The position numbers were made by a program, and so were the translations under genes. From Acetivibrio clariflavus DSM 19732 (GTDB lineage Bacteria; Bacillota; Clostridia; Acetivibrionales; Acetivibrionaceae), in the NCBI RefSeq assembly GCF_000237085.1, contig NC_016627.1:248001-312000 (forward strand): DNA of 64,000 bases, given 5' to 3'. Numbering within the stretch: the stretch's first letter is position 1; each line of letters begins with the position of its first letter. The notes beneath the pieces were generated by a model. It was not told the origin of the DNA and did no database searches. It saw only the letters and a list, made by a program, of their open reading frames with translations. Below, one piece after another: positions 6,231 to 17,395 of this stretch.

Positions 6231-9200
6231 ATGTTAATAAAAGATATGTTTAAAAAACCTATTGATAGAGATATCAAGGGTGTTATTAAGGTAGGACAGG
6301 ACGATGACAGCAATGTACAGCAGGAACTTGAAGAATATGTTGTCACGAGGGAACTGGCAAAGCATTTTGACACTTTCTTTGAAGCATACAAAAAAGGAAT
6401 AGTAGGTACTACTGACAAAATGGGAGTGTGGATTTCCGGTTTCTTTGGAAGCGGTAAATCCCATTTTCTTAAAATACTTTCCTATCTTCTTGAGAACAGA
6501 GAAGTTGAAGGAAAAAGAGCAATTGAATATTTCAACGACAAGATACAAGACAAGGTGGTTCTTGCTGATATGAAACTGGCCGGGGACACTTCAGCCGATG
6601 TAATCCTATTTAACATAGATTCCAAGAGTGATTCTGATTCAAAAGCCAACAAAGATGCCATAGTAAAAGTATTTAATAAAGTATTCAATGAAATGCAGGG
6701 TTTTTGTGGCTCTATGCCCTGGATAGCAGACTTGGAAAGACAGATGGTAATAGATGGGGTATATGAGGATTTTAAAAAGACCTTTAAAGATATATCAGGA
6801 AGGGAATGGGTAGATGCAAGGGAGGATTTCTACTATGAAGAAGATGCCATTGTAGAAGCCCTGTCTAAAAGTACCAAGATGAGTCCTGAGGCAGCAAGGA
6901 ATTGGTATGCAAAAGCAGAAGAAAGTTATACTTTAAGCGTTGAAAAGTTTGCAAGACGAGTAAGAGAATACATAGAAAGAAAAGGCAAGAACCACCACGT
7001 TATTTTCCTCGTAGATGAAATAGGACAATATATCGGAGATAATTCTCAACTGATGCTGAATCTTCAAACCGTTGTAGAAGATTTGGGAACTGAATGCGGT
7101 GGCAAAGCCTGGGTTATTGTTACAAGCCAGCAGGATATTGATTCTGTTACAAGAGTAAAAGGCAATGATTTTTCCAAGATTCAGGGCAGGTTTAATACCC
7201 GCCTTAGCCTTTCCAGCGCCAATGTTGACGAAGTAATCAGAAAAAGAATACTTCTAAAAGATGATGTAGTAAAGGATACATTAAAACTCCTTTATGAGAA
7301 TAAAAATTCCATACTTAAAAATCTTATTACTTTCTCAGCAGATACGCCGGAGAAAAAGGTATATAAGGATAGTGAGGATTTTGCAGAATGCTATCCTTTT
7401 ATACCGTATCAATTCAATCTTCTTCAGCAAGTGCTGACTTCTATAAGGATACACGGGGCATCCGGTAAGCATCTGGCAGAAGGGGAGCGCTCCATGATTA
7501 GTTCCTTCCAGGAGTCTGCCATAAAATATATGAACAGTGAAGAAGGAACATTAATACCCTTTTCAGCCTTTTATGATACCATTGAAGCCTTCCTTGATTC
7601 CAATATCAGGACGGTTATTATTCATGCCCAGGAAAATGGCAATTTGAATGATTTTGACGTAGAATTGTTGAAAGTTCTCTTTATGATTAAATATGTTAAG
7701 GAGATACCTGCAAACATAGAAAATCTGGCTACTCTAATGGTATCTCATATAGACGAGGATAAGATAGACCTCAAAAAGAAAATAGAAGAATCTCTAAAGA
7801 GGCTGGTAAAGGAAACCCTTGTCCAAAAAAATGGAGACCAATATATCTTCCTTACCCATGAAGAGCAGGATATTAATAGGGAAATAAAGAACATTAGTGT
7901 GGATTTGGGAGAGGTAATTCAAAAAATTTCCGAAATCGTCTTTGAGGAAATCTATCCAGATAAGAAATATAAATATTCTTCAAGGTACAACTTTAGTTTT
8001 AACCAGGTTGTAGACGATAGATTTTTCAGAGGCAATCAGGGAAATGATATTGGTCTTAAAATTATTACCCCCTATTATGATACTGGAGTAGAACTTACGG
8101 ATAATGAACTAAAACTAATGACTATGAGGGAAAATAATTTAATTGTTAAACTTCCCAATGATACTACTTTCCTTGACGAAATGGAAGAAGTATTGAAAAT
8201 TGAAACTTTCCTGCGTAGGAAAGGAGGAACTTCCCTTACTCAGAAGATTGAAGAAATCAAGGATAGAAAAAGAAGGGAACTTGTTGAGCGCAAGGAAAGG
8301 GTAAAATTCCTTTTGACGGAGGCCATCAAGAATGCGGACATGTATGCCAATTCCCAAAGGCTTGAGATTAAGTCAAAGCACCCTGTTGACAGGATAAATG
8401 ATGGTTTCAAGGTGCTTATTGAAGGAATTTATACGAAACTTGGCTATATTACTCACTTTACTACTACCAAAGACTTATACGATATATTTGCAGATAATGA
8501 ACAGATTACATTAAATGGTGTTGAAGCCCCAAATAAACTGGCTCTTGATGAAATGGCAGGTTATATTGAGAGAAATACAACAAGAAGTATTCCTGTAACC
8601 ATGAAAACAATCCTTGGCATATATGGAAAAGCCCCTTATGGATGGCTTGAGGAGGATATTGAATGGCTGGTTGCCAAACTGTTTAAGGCACAGGAAATAA
8701 AACTGCAATTAAACAGCCAGTACCTTGATGTTCAGGATAGGGAGATTGTCAAATATCTTACCAAGAGGGATTATGCTGACAGGCTTCTTATTGAAAAGAG
8801 GATAAAGGTACCTGCACACCAGATTAGCAATGCGAGGGAACTATGCAAAGAACTGTTCAATATTACTGCTGTTCCATCTGACGAAGATGGACTTATGAGA
8901 AGATTTAAAGAACTAGCAAGGGATGAAATTGCAAAAATCAATGAATTGCTGGTTTATTACAAACAGTCCAAATATCCTGGACAGGATATTTTAGAGGAAG
9001 GAAAGAAAACATTAGAAAAGGTCTGCAAAATCAATGATGCAAAAGAATTTTATGATGAACTTCAAAGAGAGAAAGACATACTACTGGATTATGCCGATGA
9101 TTCCGTAGATGTTAAAAGATTTTTTGACAGCAACCAGAAGGACTTCTTTGACAAGGCGGTTCACAAGATAAATGTATACAACAGCAACAAGACCTATGTA

Positions 9201-9791
9201 TTGGATAAAGAAGTCATAGACCTGGTAGCACAAATGCAGAAAATTGTTGAAAGCCGTGAACCATATTCCGATATTCATAAATTGCCCGGCCTTATTGACA
9301 AGTTTGTGTCCAGGTTTACAGAACTGCTGGAAGAGGAGTGCAAACCTGTAAGACAGGTGATTGAGAGTGATTACAGCAAGGTTCTTGAGGAATTGGATAA
9401 GTACGAATTAAAACCTGTACTTTTTGACAGGTTCAAAGCCAGATTCGATGACCTCTTAAACAGGTTGGAGCGTGCCAACAACTTCTATGAAGCCATAGCA
9501 ATGAAAGAGGAAAGTGACAGGCTTAAACTAAGGTGTTTTGATGAAATTGCTGAGGAACTTGCAAAAAGGAAGCCTGTTGAACCTCCAACAACACCTGAAG
9601 AACCGGACAAGCCAACAGTAAAAAACGACCCGCCGAGGAAGTATAAAAAGACAGTAAACATCAGTATTGCCAACATCCTGCATGGCGCAAAAAGTATTGA
9701 GAGTGAAGCGGACATAGAGGATGTTGTAAATGAAATAAGGAACAGGCTAAAAAGAGAGTTGAAAGACGACGTCATTATTAAACTTGTATGA
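6231..9791 (+). CDS. brxC: BREX P-loop ATPase BrxC
   Basis: A 1186-residue ATPase of typical BrxC size (about 1200). It begins with [20 protein letters not shown], the conserved BrxC opening, which supports this ATG; it has a GGGGGAGG ribosome site, while an in-frame ATG 27 nt upstream does not. Walker [10 protein letters not shown] is at residues 70-78, and a probable Walker B is in [13 protein letters not shown]. The middle and C-terminal parts are long charged helices, followed by a Pro-rich stretch ([13 protein letters not shown]) before a short C-terminal module. BrxC is the large ATPase core of BREX and works with PglX and PglZ in host methylation and phage exclusion. No frameshift is seen. 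Confidence 0.95.
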   Translation: MLIKDMFKKPIDRDIKGVIKVGQDDDSNVQQELEEYVVTRELAKHFDTFFEAYKKGIVGTTDKMGVWISGFFGSGKSHFLKILSYLLENREVEGKRAIEYFNDKIQDKVVLADMKLAGDTSADVILFNIDSKSDSDSKANKDAIVKVFNKVFNEMQGFCGSMPWIADLERQMVIDGVYEDFKKTFKDISGREWVDAREDFYYEEDAIVEALSKSTKMSPEAARNWYAKAEESYTLSVEKFARRVREYIERKGKNHHVIFLVDEIGQYIGDNSQLMLNLQTVVEDLGTECGGKAWVIVTSQQDIDSVTRVKGNDFSKIQGRFNTRLSLSSANVDEVIRKRILLKDDVVKDTLKLLYENKNSILKNLITFSADTPEKKVYKDSEDFAECYPFIPYQFNLLQQVLTSIRIHGASGKHLAEGERSMISSFQESAIKYMNSEEGTLIPFSAFYDTIEAFLDSNIRTVIIHAQENGNLNDFDVELLKVLFMIKYVKEIPANIENLATLMVSHIDEDKIDLKKKIEESLKRLVKETLVQKNGDQYIFLTHEEQDINREIKNISVDLGEVIQKISEIVFEEIYPDKKYKYSSRYNFSFNQVVDDRFFRGNQGNDIGLKIITPYYDTGVELTDNELKLMTMRENNLIVKLPNDTTFLDEMEEVLKIETFLRRKGGTSLTQKIEEIKDRKRRELVERKERVKFLLTEAIKNADMYANSQRLEIKSKHPVDRINDGFKVLIEGIYTKLGYITHFTTTKDLYDIFADNEQITLNGVEAPNKLALDEMAGYIERNTTRSIPVTMKTILGIYGKAPYGWLEEDIEWLVAKLFKAQEIKLQLNSQYLDVQDREIVKYLTKRDYADRLLIEKRIKVPAHQISNARELCKELFNITAVPSDEDGLMRRFKELARDEIAKINELLVYYKQSKYPGQDILEEGKKTLEKVCKINDAKEFYDELQREKDILLDYADDSVDVKRFFDSNQKDFFDKAVHKINVYNSNKTYVLDKEVIDLVAQMQKIVESREPYSDIHKLPGLIDKFVSRFTELLEEECKPVRQVIESDYSKVLEELDKYELKPVLFDRFKARFDDLLNRLERANNFYEAIAMKEESDRLKLRCFDEIAEELAKRKPVEPPTTPEEPDKPTVKNDPPRKYKKTVNISIANILHGAKSIESEADIEDVVNEIRNRLKRELKDDVIIKLV

Positions 9792-9804
9792 TGGAGGCAT
9801 TGAC

Positions 9805-12800
9805 ATGGATAAAACAGCAATAAAAAATTTTGCAGTATGGGCGAGAAAAAAACTTATTGAAGATATAAAACAGAAGGCTTATGAGATAGGTATAACTGAG
9901 AAAGAAATAAAAGAGCCTGAAGTTTCTACATCAGATACAATAATAATAGGAGATAGGACCTTGAATAAGGCAGAAATGCAACAGAGAAAAAGTCTTGTGT
10001 CCCGGATAAGAGAAAAAGGATTTAACAATGTGATAGAGGAAGTGGCATATACTTGGTTTAACAGGTTTATTGCCCTGCGTTTCATGGAAGTCAATGAATA
10101 TCTTCCTACAGGAGTCAGAGTGTTGTCATCCATTGAACCAGGCAAGAAGGAGCCGGATATTATTAAGGAAGCACTTAATATTGACCTTGATATAGACAGA
10201 GAACTAGTGTATAGATTGCAGGATGGCAATGATACTGAGACCCTCTACAGATATCTTCTTGTAAAGCAGTGCAATGCCTTAAAAGAAATCCTTCCGGGAC
10301 TATTTGAAAAGATTGAGGATTACACTGAAATCCTTCTGCCTTCAAACCTCCTTGGAGAAGGTTCCGTTATAAGGCGGTTGGTAGATGACATACCTGAGGA
10401 GGATTTCAAAGACCAGGTGGAAATCATCGGTTGGATGTACCAGTATTATATTTCTGAGAAAAAAGATGAAGTATTTGAAGGTCTGAAAAAGAATATCAAG
10501 ATAACCAAGGAAAATATTCCTGCTGCAACTCAATTGTTTACTCCTGACTGGATTGTTAAATATATGGTGGAAAACTCCCTAGGGAGACTATGGCTGGAAG
10601 GGCATCCTGATGAAGAATTGAAGAGCAAATGGAAGTATTACCTTGAGGAAGCGGAACAGGAACCTGAAGTTCAGAAACAGTTGGAAGAAATACGTGAAAA
10701 GTGCAGGGATATAAGACCAGAGGATATAAAAGTGTTGGACCCTGCTATGGGCAGCGGTCATATTTTAGTGTATGCCTTTGATGTGCTCTACGATATTTAC
10801 AAGAGTGCGGGATATTCCGAAAGGGATATTCCAAGGCTTATTCTTGAGAACAACCTGTATGGACTGGATATAGACGACAGGGCGGCTCAACTTGCCTATT
10901 TTGCAGTTATGATGAAGGCAAGGAGCAAGAGCAGGAGGATATTCAGGGAAAAGGTAAATGTTAATGTATGTGCTATACAGGAAAGCAATGGCTTCTCTAG
11001 AGAGGCTATCGATTATCTTGTAAATTCTGAGGAAACCGAGATAGAGAAGCGGGTGCATAGGGAGGATGTAGAGTATCTTATTAATGTTTTCCATGATGCT
11101 AAGGAGTATGGCTCTATCCTTGAAGTAAAGCCTATTGATTTCGATGCTATTGAGAGAAGATTAGAAGAGATAAGGAATGGGGGAACCCAGGATTTATTTG
11201 AGTTTCAGTACAGGAATATAATACTTGAGAAGATACCGGCTTTGGTTAAGCAGGCAAGGATTATGAGTCAGAAGTATGACGTGGTGTGCACTAATCCGCC
11301 GTATATGGGAAGAAAAGGGATGGTAAGTAAACTAACAGCCTATTTAGATATAAATTATAAAGATTCTAAGAGTGACTTGTTTGCTGTTTTTATTGAAATA
11401 TCCAGGAAATATACTAAATTGCTTGGTTATATATCAATGATTTGCCAACATTCATGGATGTTTTTATCAAGTTACGAGAATATTAGAAAGCAAATTATTA
11501 ATAATTGTGCAATAGTATCGATGGTACATTTGGGTTCTAAAGCATTCGAAGAAATAAGTGGTGAAGTAGTTCAATCTACTACATTTGTTATAAGAAACTA
11601 TGCAGTAGATTCTAAATCCGTATTTATTAGACTAGTAAATTTTAAAGATGCACTTGAAAAAGAAAGTAGATATTTAAATTCAATACAAAACCCTAAAATT
11701 TCTTATAGGTATGAAAATATAAAACAAAAAGATTTTAATAAAATTCCAGGTAATCCTATTGCATATTGGGCAAGCAATAAGGTTTTAAGCATTTTTGAAA
11801 ACTATCCGCTTCTAAATTCTATAGGTGTTACAAGACAGGGTTTAGCAACTGGAAACAATGAAAAGTTTCTTAGGTTATGGTACGAAGTAAAAATGGAAAA
11901 TATTTATTTTTACGCTAACGATAAAGATGAAGCAATCGCTTCAAAAAGAAAATGGTTTCCATGTAATAAAGGTGGAAGCAATAGAAAATGGTTTGGCAAT
12001 AATTTATATGTTATTAATTGGGAAAATAATGGTTTAGATATAAAATCTTTTAATGGTTCGGTTATTAGGAATGAAAGTTATTACTTTCAAAGTGGAATTA
12101 CTTGGTCTTCGCTTAGCACATCATTTTTAGCAATGAGATATTGTCCAAGGGGATTTATTTTTGAATCAAAAGGCTCAATGCTTTTTTTAAATGATATTAA
12201 ATATATTTTAACAATTTTAGGATTATTAAACACGAAAGTTATTAATCACTTTATTGGAATGATTTCACCTACAATGGATTATCATGAGGGACCAATAGGT
12301 AGAATACCGGTTTATTACAAAATAATAGAAAGTGTAGAGAAATTAGTAGATGAAAATATTTTCCTTTCATCTACTGATTGGAATTCATTTGAAATTTCCT
12401 GGGATTTTCAAAATCACCCGTTATTCACCTACAAGGAAAACAGCACAACATTAGCACAAGCCTTCGATAATTGGGTATCCTTTTCGGAAAAACGGTTTAA
12501 CCAGTTAAAATCCAACGAAGAAGAACTTAACCGCATATTCATTGAAATATATGGCTTGCAGGATGAACTTACACCTGATGTTGAAGATAAAGATGTGACA
12601 GTGCATAGGATTTATAATACTAAAGATGATATTCCGGAAAGTATGAAAGGTAGCAACTATGTACTAACAAGAGAAGATGTAATTAAGTCCTTTATCTCCT
12701 ATGCTGTAGGCTGTATGTTTGGGCGATACTCAATTGACTCAGAAGGCCTTATTTACGCCGGTGGAGATTTTAAGGATAGGTGGAAGTATGAAGACGGGCA

Positions 12801-13509
12801 GTGGAAAGTAAGAAAGATAGTAAGAGATGAAGAAGGCAAAGTAGTTGAGGATACATGGGTAGACGCTACTTTTGTACCTGACATGGATAATGTCCTACCT
12901 ATTACCAATGACGAATACTTTGAGGATGACATTGTCAGCAGGTTTATTGAGTTCCTCAAGGTTACATTTGGTGAGGATACTTTGGAAGAGAACCTCGATT
13001 ACATTGCCGATACATTGGGAAGAAAGTCCTCTGAAACAGCAAGGCAGGCTATAAGAAGATATTTCCTCAAGGATTTTTACAAGGACCATGTACAGGTGTA
13101 CCAGAAAAGACCTATCTACTGGCTCTTTGATTCTGGCAAGCAGGACGGTTTTAAAGCACTTATCTATATGCACCGATATGATGAGTTTACGGTGGCAAGG
13201 GTAAGAACCGACTACCTGCACAAATTGCAAAAATCCTACGAAGCGGAAATTAAGAGGCTGGATATTATTATCGATTCAAATGTTTCTCAAAGGGAGAAAG
13301 CCAATGCAAGAAAGAAAAAAGAAAAAATATTAAAACAGATGGAAGAGTGCTTGCAGTATGACCAGGTAATTGCTCATGTTGCAAACCAGAGGATAAAGAT
13401 AGACTTGGACGATGGGGTAAAAGTAAACTATGCTAAGTTCCAGGGCATTGAAATACCGCAAGGTGAAGGGAAAAAACCGTTGAAAGCGGACTTGCTGGCA
13501 AAAATTTAG
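9805..13509 (+). CDS. pglX: BREX adenine-specific DNA methyltransferase PglX
   Basis: The 1234-residue protein is a full-length PglX. It carries the AdoMet-binding motif DPAMGSGH at 312-319 and the catalytic NPPY at 497-500, the order and class of N6-adenine methyltransferases. The second half is a target-recognition and helical region. PglX methylates host DNA at a non-palindromic BREX site, marking it as self. The ATG is chosen because a GGAGG site lies 7 nt upstream and [17 protein letters not shown] is the conserved PglX opening. The gene follows brxC by 13 nt. The central part (about 520-860) is more A/T-rich than its surroundings, consistent with exchange of the recognition domain, but I have not measured this. 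Confidence 0.95.
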   Translation: MDKTAIKNFAVWARKKLIEDIKQKAYEIGITEKEIKEPEVSTSDTIIIGDRTLNKAEMQQRKSLVSRIREKGFNNVIEEVAYTWFNRFIALRFMEVNEYLPTGVRVLSSIEPGKKEPDIIKEALNIDLDIDRELVYRLQDGNDTETLYRYLLVKQCNALKEILPGLFEKIEDYTEILLPSNLLGEGSVIRRLVDDIPEEDFKDQVEIIGWMYQYYISEKKDEVFEGLKKNIKITKENIPAATQLFTPDWIVKYMVENSLGRLWLEGHPDEELKSKWKYYLEEAEQEPEVQKQLEEIREKCRDIRPEDIKVLDPAMGSGHILVYAFDVLYDIYKSAGYSERDIPRLILENNLYGLDIDDRAAQLAYFAVMMKARSKSRRIFREKVNVNVCAIQESNGFSREAIDYLVNSEETEIEKRVHREDVEYLINVFHDAKEYGSILEVKPIDFDAIERRLEEIRNGGTQDLFEFQYRNIILEKIPALVKQARIMSQKYDVVCTNPPYMGRKGMVSKLTAYLDINYKDSKSDLFAVFIEISRKYTKLLGYISMICQHSWMFLSSYENIRKQIINNCAIVSMVHLGSKAFEEISGEVVQSTTFVIRNYAVDSKSVFIRLVNFKDALEKESRYLNSIQNPKISYRYENIKQKDFNKIPGNPIAYWASNKVLSIFENYPLLNSIGVTRQGLATGNNEKFLRLWYEVKMENIYFYANDKDEAIASKRKWFPCNKGGSNRKWFGNNLYVINWENNGLDIKSFNGSVIRNESYYFQSGITWSSLSTSFLAMRYCPRGFIFESKGSMLFLNDIKYILTILGLLNTKVINHFIGMISPTMDYHEGPIGRIPVYYKIIESVEKLVDENIFLSSTDWNSFEISWDFQNHPLFTYKENSTTLAQAFDNWVSFSEKRFNQLKSNEEELNRIFIEIYGLQDELTPDVEDKDVTVHRIYNTKDDIPESMKGSNYVLTREDVIKSFISYAVGCMFGRYSIDSEGLIYAGGDFKDRWKYEDGQWKVRKIVRDEEGKVVEDTWVDATFVPDMDNVLPITNDEYFEDDIVSRFIEFLKVTFGEDTLEENLDYIADTLGRKSSETARQAIRRYFLKDFYKDHVQVYQKRPIYWLFDSGKQDGFKALIYMHRYDEFTVARVRTDYLHKLQKSYEAEIKRLDIIIDSNVSQREKANARKKKEKILKQMEECLQYDQVIAHVANQRIKIDLDDGVKVNYAKFQGIEIPQGEGKKPLKADLLAKI

Positions 13510-13528
13510 GGGAAAGAGTAGGTGTGCT

Positions 13529-16090
13529 ATGGACCTAAAACAAATAAAAACATTGCTTGAAGACACATTTAATAAAGAATTAAGCGAAGGCGAAAAACGT
13601 CATATTGTTTTTTGGTATGACGATAACGGAGAATTCAAAGAAGATATAGATGAACTAAATCTTGAAAATGCCAAGATACTTAAATTAAACAATAATAATA
13701 ATTTTTTTGTAAAATATCAATTGGAAAAAGCAGATACTGAATCCAATTATCTTATTTATGCACCTTTTGGAAAACCAAGTCCTAGAGAGAACTACTTACT
13801 GGATATATTAAAATACAGTATGGAATTTTCTACTGACAAGGCTACTGTCATCATGAGGGACTTAAATATTTCAGATGATAGTTTAAAAAGTACATTCAGG
13901 AAGTATATAAAATTCTTTAATAACAAGGACAGATATAGAATTTTCAAAGGGTATGAAATAGAAAGGTACACGGAAGAAATAGTAGATATGTCTGTGCTAT
14001 CAGCATTATGCAGACTGCCTTATCCAGATTTTGACGAAGTTTTAAGGGTGCTTTTGATGGAAGAAGATTTGGAGAATAATAAGCACCTGGAGGCTATCGA
14101 GAAGTTTGGAAGATTAGATGTACTGTGGAAACTTGTTGATAAATATTATGGGTATAGTGATAATGAGCCTACTCTTGAGAAACTGGCTATATTCATGCTG
14201 GTTACAAATGTAGCATATTGCCTTAGCGGTGAATTGCCTGATACATGGAGAAAGTATGTTTCTTCAAGAAAGACTGACTGTGTAGTATTTTTGAGCAACT
14301 TCATGAACCACTCCCTTTACTCTGCTGCTTATGACAGGTTAGCAAACAGCATTGAAGGAAAACTGAAAGTACATGAATATATCGATAATTGGGAAATGGA
14401 GGACTATATCAACTGTGACATATTCAAAGCCTTTGATGAAGCAATTATAAGGAAACTTAAAGAGCAACTGCTATCTGATATAGGTGAGTTTGAAAGGTAC
14501 AGGGATATTATCCAGGCCAGGAGGACCAAACACTGGTATATCTTTTTTAAATCGGAATATGAGTGTATCTACTGGGCAATAGAGTTATTTGACTGCTGGA
14601 AGGACGTTAGCCAGAATATACGGCAGTATACCCCTTTGGAGTTTGCTAAAAGATATGCGGAGCAATATTATAAACTGGATACTGCCTACAGAAAATTCTA
14701 TACTTCTTTCGATAGACTGCAAAACAAGGAACTGCTGATGGAATTAAGAGATAAGGTTGAAAATACCTATGTTAACGGTTATCTCAATACACTCTCCATT
14801 AAGTGGTCCGACAGTCTGGAAACTTTAAACGGGAATTGGACAATTCCCGGTATGATTATGCAGAAAGACTTTTATAATGCGTACATAAAACCATTTAAAA
14901 ATCGTAAAGAGAGGGTATTTGTCATTATTTCAGATGCGCTTAGATATGAGGTAGCCAGAGAGTTTTGTGATATGCTCAATAAAGAAAGGAAAGGTTCTAC
15001 TGAGATTGTATATATGCAAGGCTGTATACCATCCAGCACTCGCCTGGGCATGGCATCCCTTTTACCTCATAAATCTATAACAATAGATGAGGATTATAAG
15101 GTATATGTAGACGGCATATCTTCAGAAGGAACGGATAACAGGAATAAAATTTTGAATAATTACAGCCAGGAATCAATAGCAGTACAGTTCACGGATGTTA
15201 TTGATATGAAGCGGGATGATATGCGTAAAATCTTTGGCGGAAAAGAATTGATATATATATATCATAATACTATTGATGCCAGAGGGGACAATAACAAAAC
15301 CGAAAGAGAGGTTTTTGATGCGGTAGAAGAAACATTTAAAGAATTAATGCTGTTAATAAATAATCTTGTAAATAATGTTACAGCAACAAATATCATTATT
15401 ACTGCCGACCACGGATTTATATATAAACGTGGAAACCTTATGGAAAGCGATAAAATATCAAAAGGTTCTATTGAAGATGCTTATGAAAACAGACGTTTTG
15501 TATTAAGTACAAATGCTTTAGAATTGGATGGCACTTTAACCTTTGATATGGAGTATTTGCTTGGACCTGATACCAGCCTTAAATATATTTCTCCAAGGGG
15601 AGTAAACAGATTTAAAGTGCAGGGTACAGGAGCCAACTATGTACATGGCGGCACATCCTTGCAGGAGATTCTTATTCCTGTAATTAAGTTTAAAAATGAT
15701 AGAAGTAAGGATAGTAAAAACGAAGTGACAAAAGTTGATGTAAAACTTACAAGTATAACCAGAAAAATAACCAACACCATATCTTATTTGGAGTTCTTCC
15801 AGACTGAGAAGATAGAGGATAAGCGTGTTCCATTGAGGCTTAAAGTATATTTTGTAGATGAAGAAAATAATCGGATATCAAATGAGAATATAATTATTGC
15901 TGACAGCAAGTCGGAAACTTATGAGGAAAGAAGTTTCAGGGAAAAGTTTGTATTGAAGAACAGAAAATATGATAAAACGAAGAAATATTATCTTATTATG
16001 GAAGATGAAGAGGAAACAGTAGAAAAGATATATGATAAAATACCGTTTATTATCGATATAGCAATATCCAATGATGACTTTGGGTTTTAA
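13529..16090 (+). CDS. pglZ: BREX alkaline-phosphatase-superfamily protein PglZ
   Basis: The 853-residue protein contains a PglZ domain. Metal-site signatures are FVIISDALRYEVAREF and IIITADHGFIYKRG, with the CIPSSTRLGMASLLPH block between them where the superfamily nucleophile lies. A C-terminal YVHGGTSLQEILIPVI block completes the domain. PglZ is essential for BREX methylation and defence and has been reported to have metal-dependent phosphodiesterase-type activity. It starts 20 nt after pglX. An AAT trinucleotide run near codon 55 encodes Asn repeats and is not frame-shifting. Confidence 0.95.
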   Translation: MDLKQIKTLLEDTFNKELSEGEKRHIVFWYDDNGEFKEDIDELNLENAKILKLNNNNNFFVKYQLEKADTESNYLIYAPFGKPSPRENYLLDILKYSMEFSTDKATVIMRDLNISDDSLKSTFRKYIKFFNNKDRYRIFKGYEIERYTEEIVDMSVLSALCRLPYPDFDEVLRVLLMEEDLENNKHLEAIEKFGRLDVLWKLVDKYYGYSDNEPTLEKLAIFMLVTNVAYCLSGELPDTWRKYVSSRKTDCVVFLSNFMNHSLYSAAYDRLANSIEGKLKVHEYIDNWEMEDYINCDIFKAFDEAIIRKLKEQLLSDIGEFERYRDIIQARRTKHWYIFFKSEYECIYWAIELFDCWKDVSQNIRQYTPLEFAKRYAEQYYKLDTAYRKFYTSFDRLQNKELLMELRDKVENTYVNGYLNTLSIKWSDSLETLNGNWTIPGMIMQKDFYNAYIKPFKNRKERVFVIISDALRYEVAREFCDMLNKERKGSTEIVYMQGCIPSSTRLGMASLLPHKSITIDEDYKVYVDGISSEGTDNRNKILNNYSQESIAVQFTDVIDMKRDDMRKIFGGKELIYIYHNTIDARGDNNKTEREVFDAVEETFKELMLLINNLVNNVTATNIIITADHGFIYKRGNLMESDKISKGSIEDAYENRRFVLSTNALELDGTLTFDMEYLLGPDTSLKYISPRGVNRFKVQGTGANYVHGGTSLQEILIPVIKFKNDRSKDSKNEVTKVDVKLTSITRKITNTISYLEFFQTEKIEDKRVPLRLKVYFVDEENNRISNENIIIADSKSETYEERSFREKFVLKNRKYDKTKKYYLIMEDEEETVEKIYDKIPFIIDIAISNDDFGF

Positions 16091-16113
16091 CAAATGGTTG
16101 AAAGGAGGCCAAT

Positions 16114-17331
16114 ATGAAGAAGTATATTAAGAGGTTATTGGGAATAGATGAAATTCTGAAGAATATTGAAGAAATCAAGTCAGAAATTAAAAACCAACCA
16201 GAAGAGGAACAGGAACTAAAAAATTCATTACAGTTTGTAAATCCAATTGATAATAAACCATTTTTACATGTAGAGTCATTAATTGATAGTCCAAACAAGT
16301 ACGAAACAAAAAGTTTAAGACCAATTGGTAGTTCTGAGAAGATTATGAGTCTCATGCAATATCTTCCTATAGTACAAACTGCAAAACAATCAGAGATGCT
16401 AAAGGGTGCTTATAAAGTAGTTTTTCCTGAAGGGGCAGTAGGAGAGTTAATGAGATATAAGAATGGAATGCTAGGTACTCCTTTAGTTAATAATGGCAAA
16501 ATCGGAAATACTCATGCTGGTTTGGTTGAATTGCAGAATTTGTCGTTAACACCTGTAATGGTATTTACAGTAATATCCGCAATTACGGGTCAGTATTTTA
16601 TGGCTAGAATAGATAAGTCTTTAGAAAGTATATCAAAGGATGTAAGAGAAATAATATCGATGTTTTTAGATGATAAAAAAGCGAAAAACAAGGCGATATT
16701 TGGTTTCTATACCTATATCAGAAATAATCTCAATATTATAATAAATAATTCTGATTTGAGAATTGCTACATTGACTAATTTGCAGTCTTATTTAGTAGAA
16801 CTAAAACAAAATCTACTATTTTATGAAAGTACAATAAAAAGAAAGAATGCAGAATTAGACAGTATTATCAGCAATAATAGAACTACAGGTAAAAGAGTTA
16901 ATGAGGTGCAAAAAGTTGAGATTGAGGTATCAGAATTGCTTGTTCAACAGCATATATGTTTTGAATTATTGTTAATAGGCAAGATGTATGAGATGCAGTT
17001 AGCCCAGATTTATGATGATGAATACTGCAATAACTTAATAGAAGATTTAAACATTCACTTTATAGATTCAGTTACGTTTAATAGAGATATTATTAATAAA
17101 TATTCAGGGGTATTAGAACAAATTGAACGTAAAGCAATTATTAATAAAGATAAAGTATGGAATGAGAAAGGAGAATTTGATACTAACTTTGTAAAAAGGA
17201 TGGAAGACTTTGAGAAGAGTGTAATAAATACAATTGATTCAGTAAGAAATCTAATATCCTTTAATAAGAGGGAGCAAGTATTTATCGTAAAAGATGAAGG
17301 ATTGTATTACTTAGGAGAAGAAGTGTCTTAG
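16114..17331 (+). CDS. Unrecognised BREX-operon protein with coiled coils and one hydrophobic segment
   Basis: I do not recognise this 405-residue protein. It sits between pglZ and brxL, the only non-canonical gene inside the operon, with a GAAAGGAGG ribosome site 24 nt after pglZ. Residues 1-50 are a charged helix (IKRLLGIDEILKNIEEIKSE). A Gly-containing middle part leads to a hydrophobic segment at about 144-166 (LTPVMVFTVISAITGQYFMA). That is followed by a long helical, coiled-coil-rich second half. This outline (hydrophobic hairpin or single membrane segment plus helical bundle) is seen in membrane-acting or pore-type effectors and also in structural accessory proteins. Which applies here is inference. 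Confidence 0.75.
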   Translation: MKKYIKRLLGIDEILKNIEEIKSEIKNQPEEEQELKNSLQFVNPIDNKPFLHVESLIDSPNKYETKSLRPIGSSEKIMSLMQYLPIVQTAKQSEMLKGAYKVVFPEGAVGELMRYKNGMLGTPLVNNGKIGNTHAGLVELQNLSLTPVMVFTVISAITGQYFMARIDKSLESISKDVREIISMFLDDKKAKNKAIFGFYTYIRNNLNIIINNSDLRIATLTNLQSYLVELKQNLLFYESTIKRKNAELDSIISNNRTTGKRVNEVQKVEIEVSELLVQQHICFELLLIGKMYEMQLAQIYDDEYCNNLIEDLNIHFIDSVTFNRDIINKYSGVLEQIERKAIINKDKVWNEKGEFDTNFVKRMEDFEKSVINTIDSVRNLISFNKREQVFIVKDEGLYYLGEEVS

Positions 17332-17395
17332 GATTTATTAAAATATATTGTTCTACTATGTTAGGAATACAGAGTATAGTTAAGGGGTTGAAATA

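Noticed and set aside
12872-13230. Genes on either strand overlapping the pglX end
   Set aside because: They lie wholly inside an intact conserved gene and have no ribosome sites or family resemblance.
13688-13710. Phase-variation tract at the start of pglZ (AAT repeats plus seven T)
   Set aside because: The trinucleotide run keeps frame, and seven T is too short for efficient slippage in a frame that is intact.
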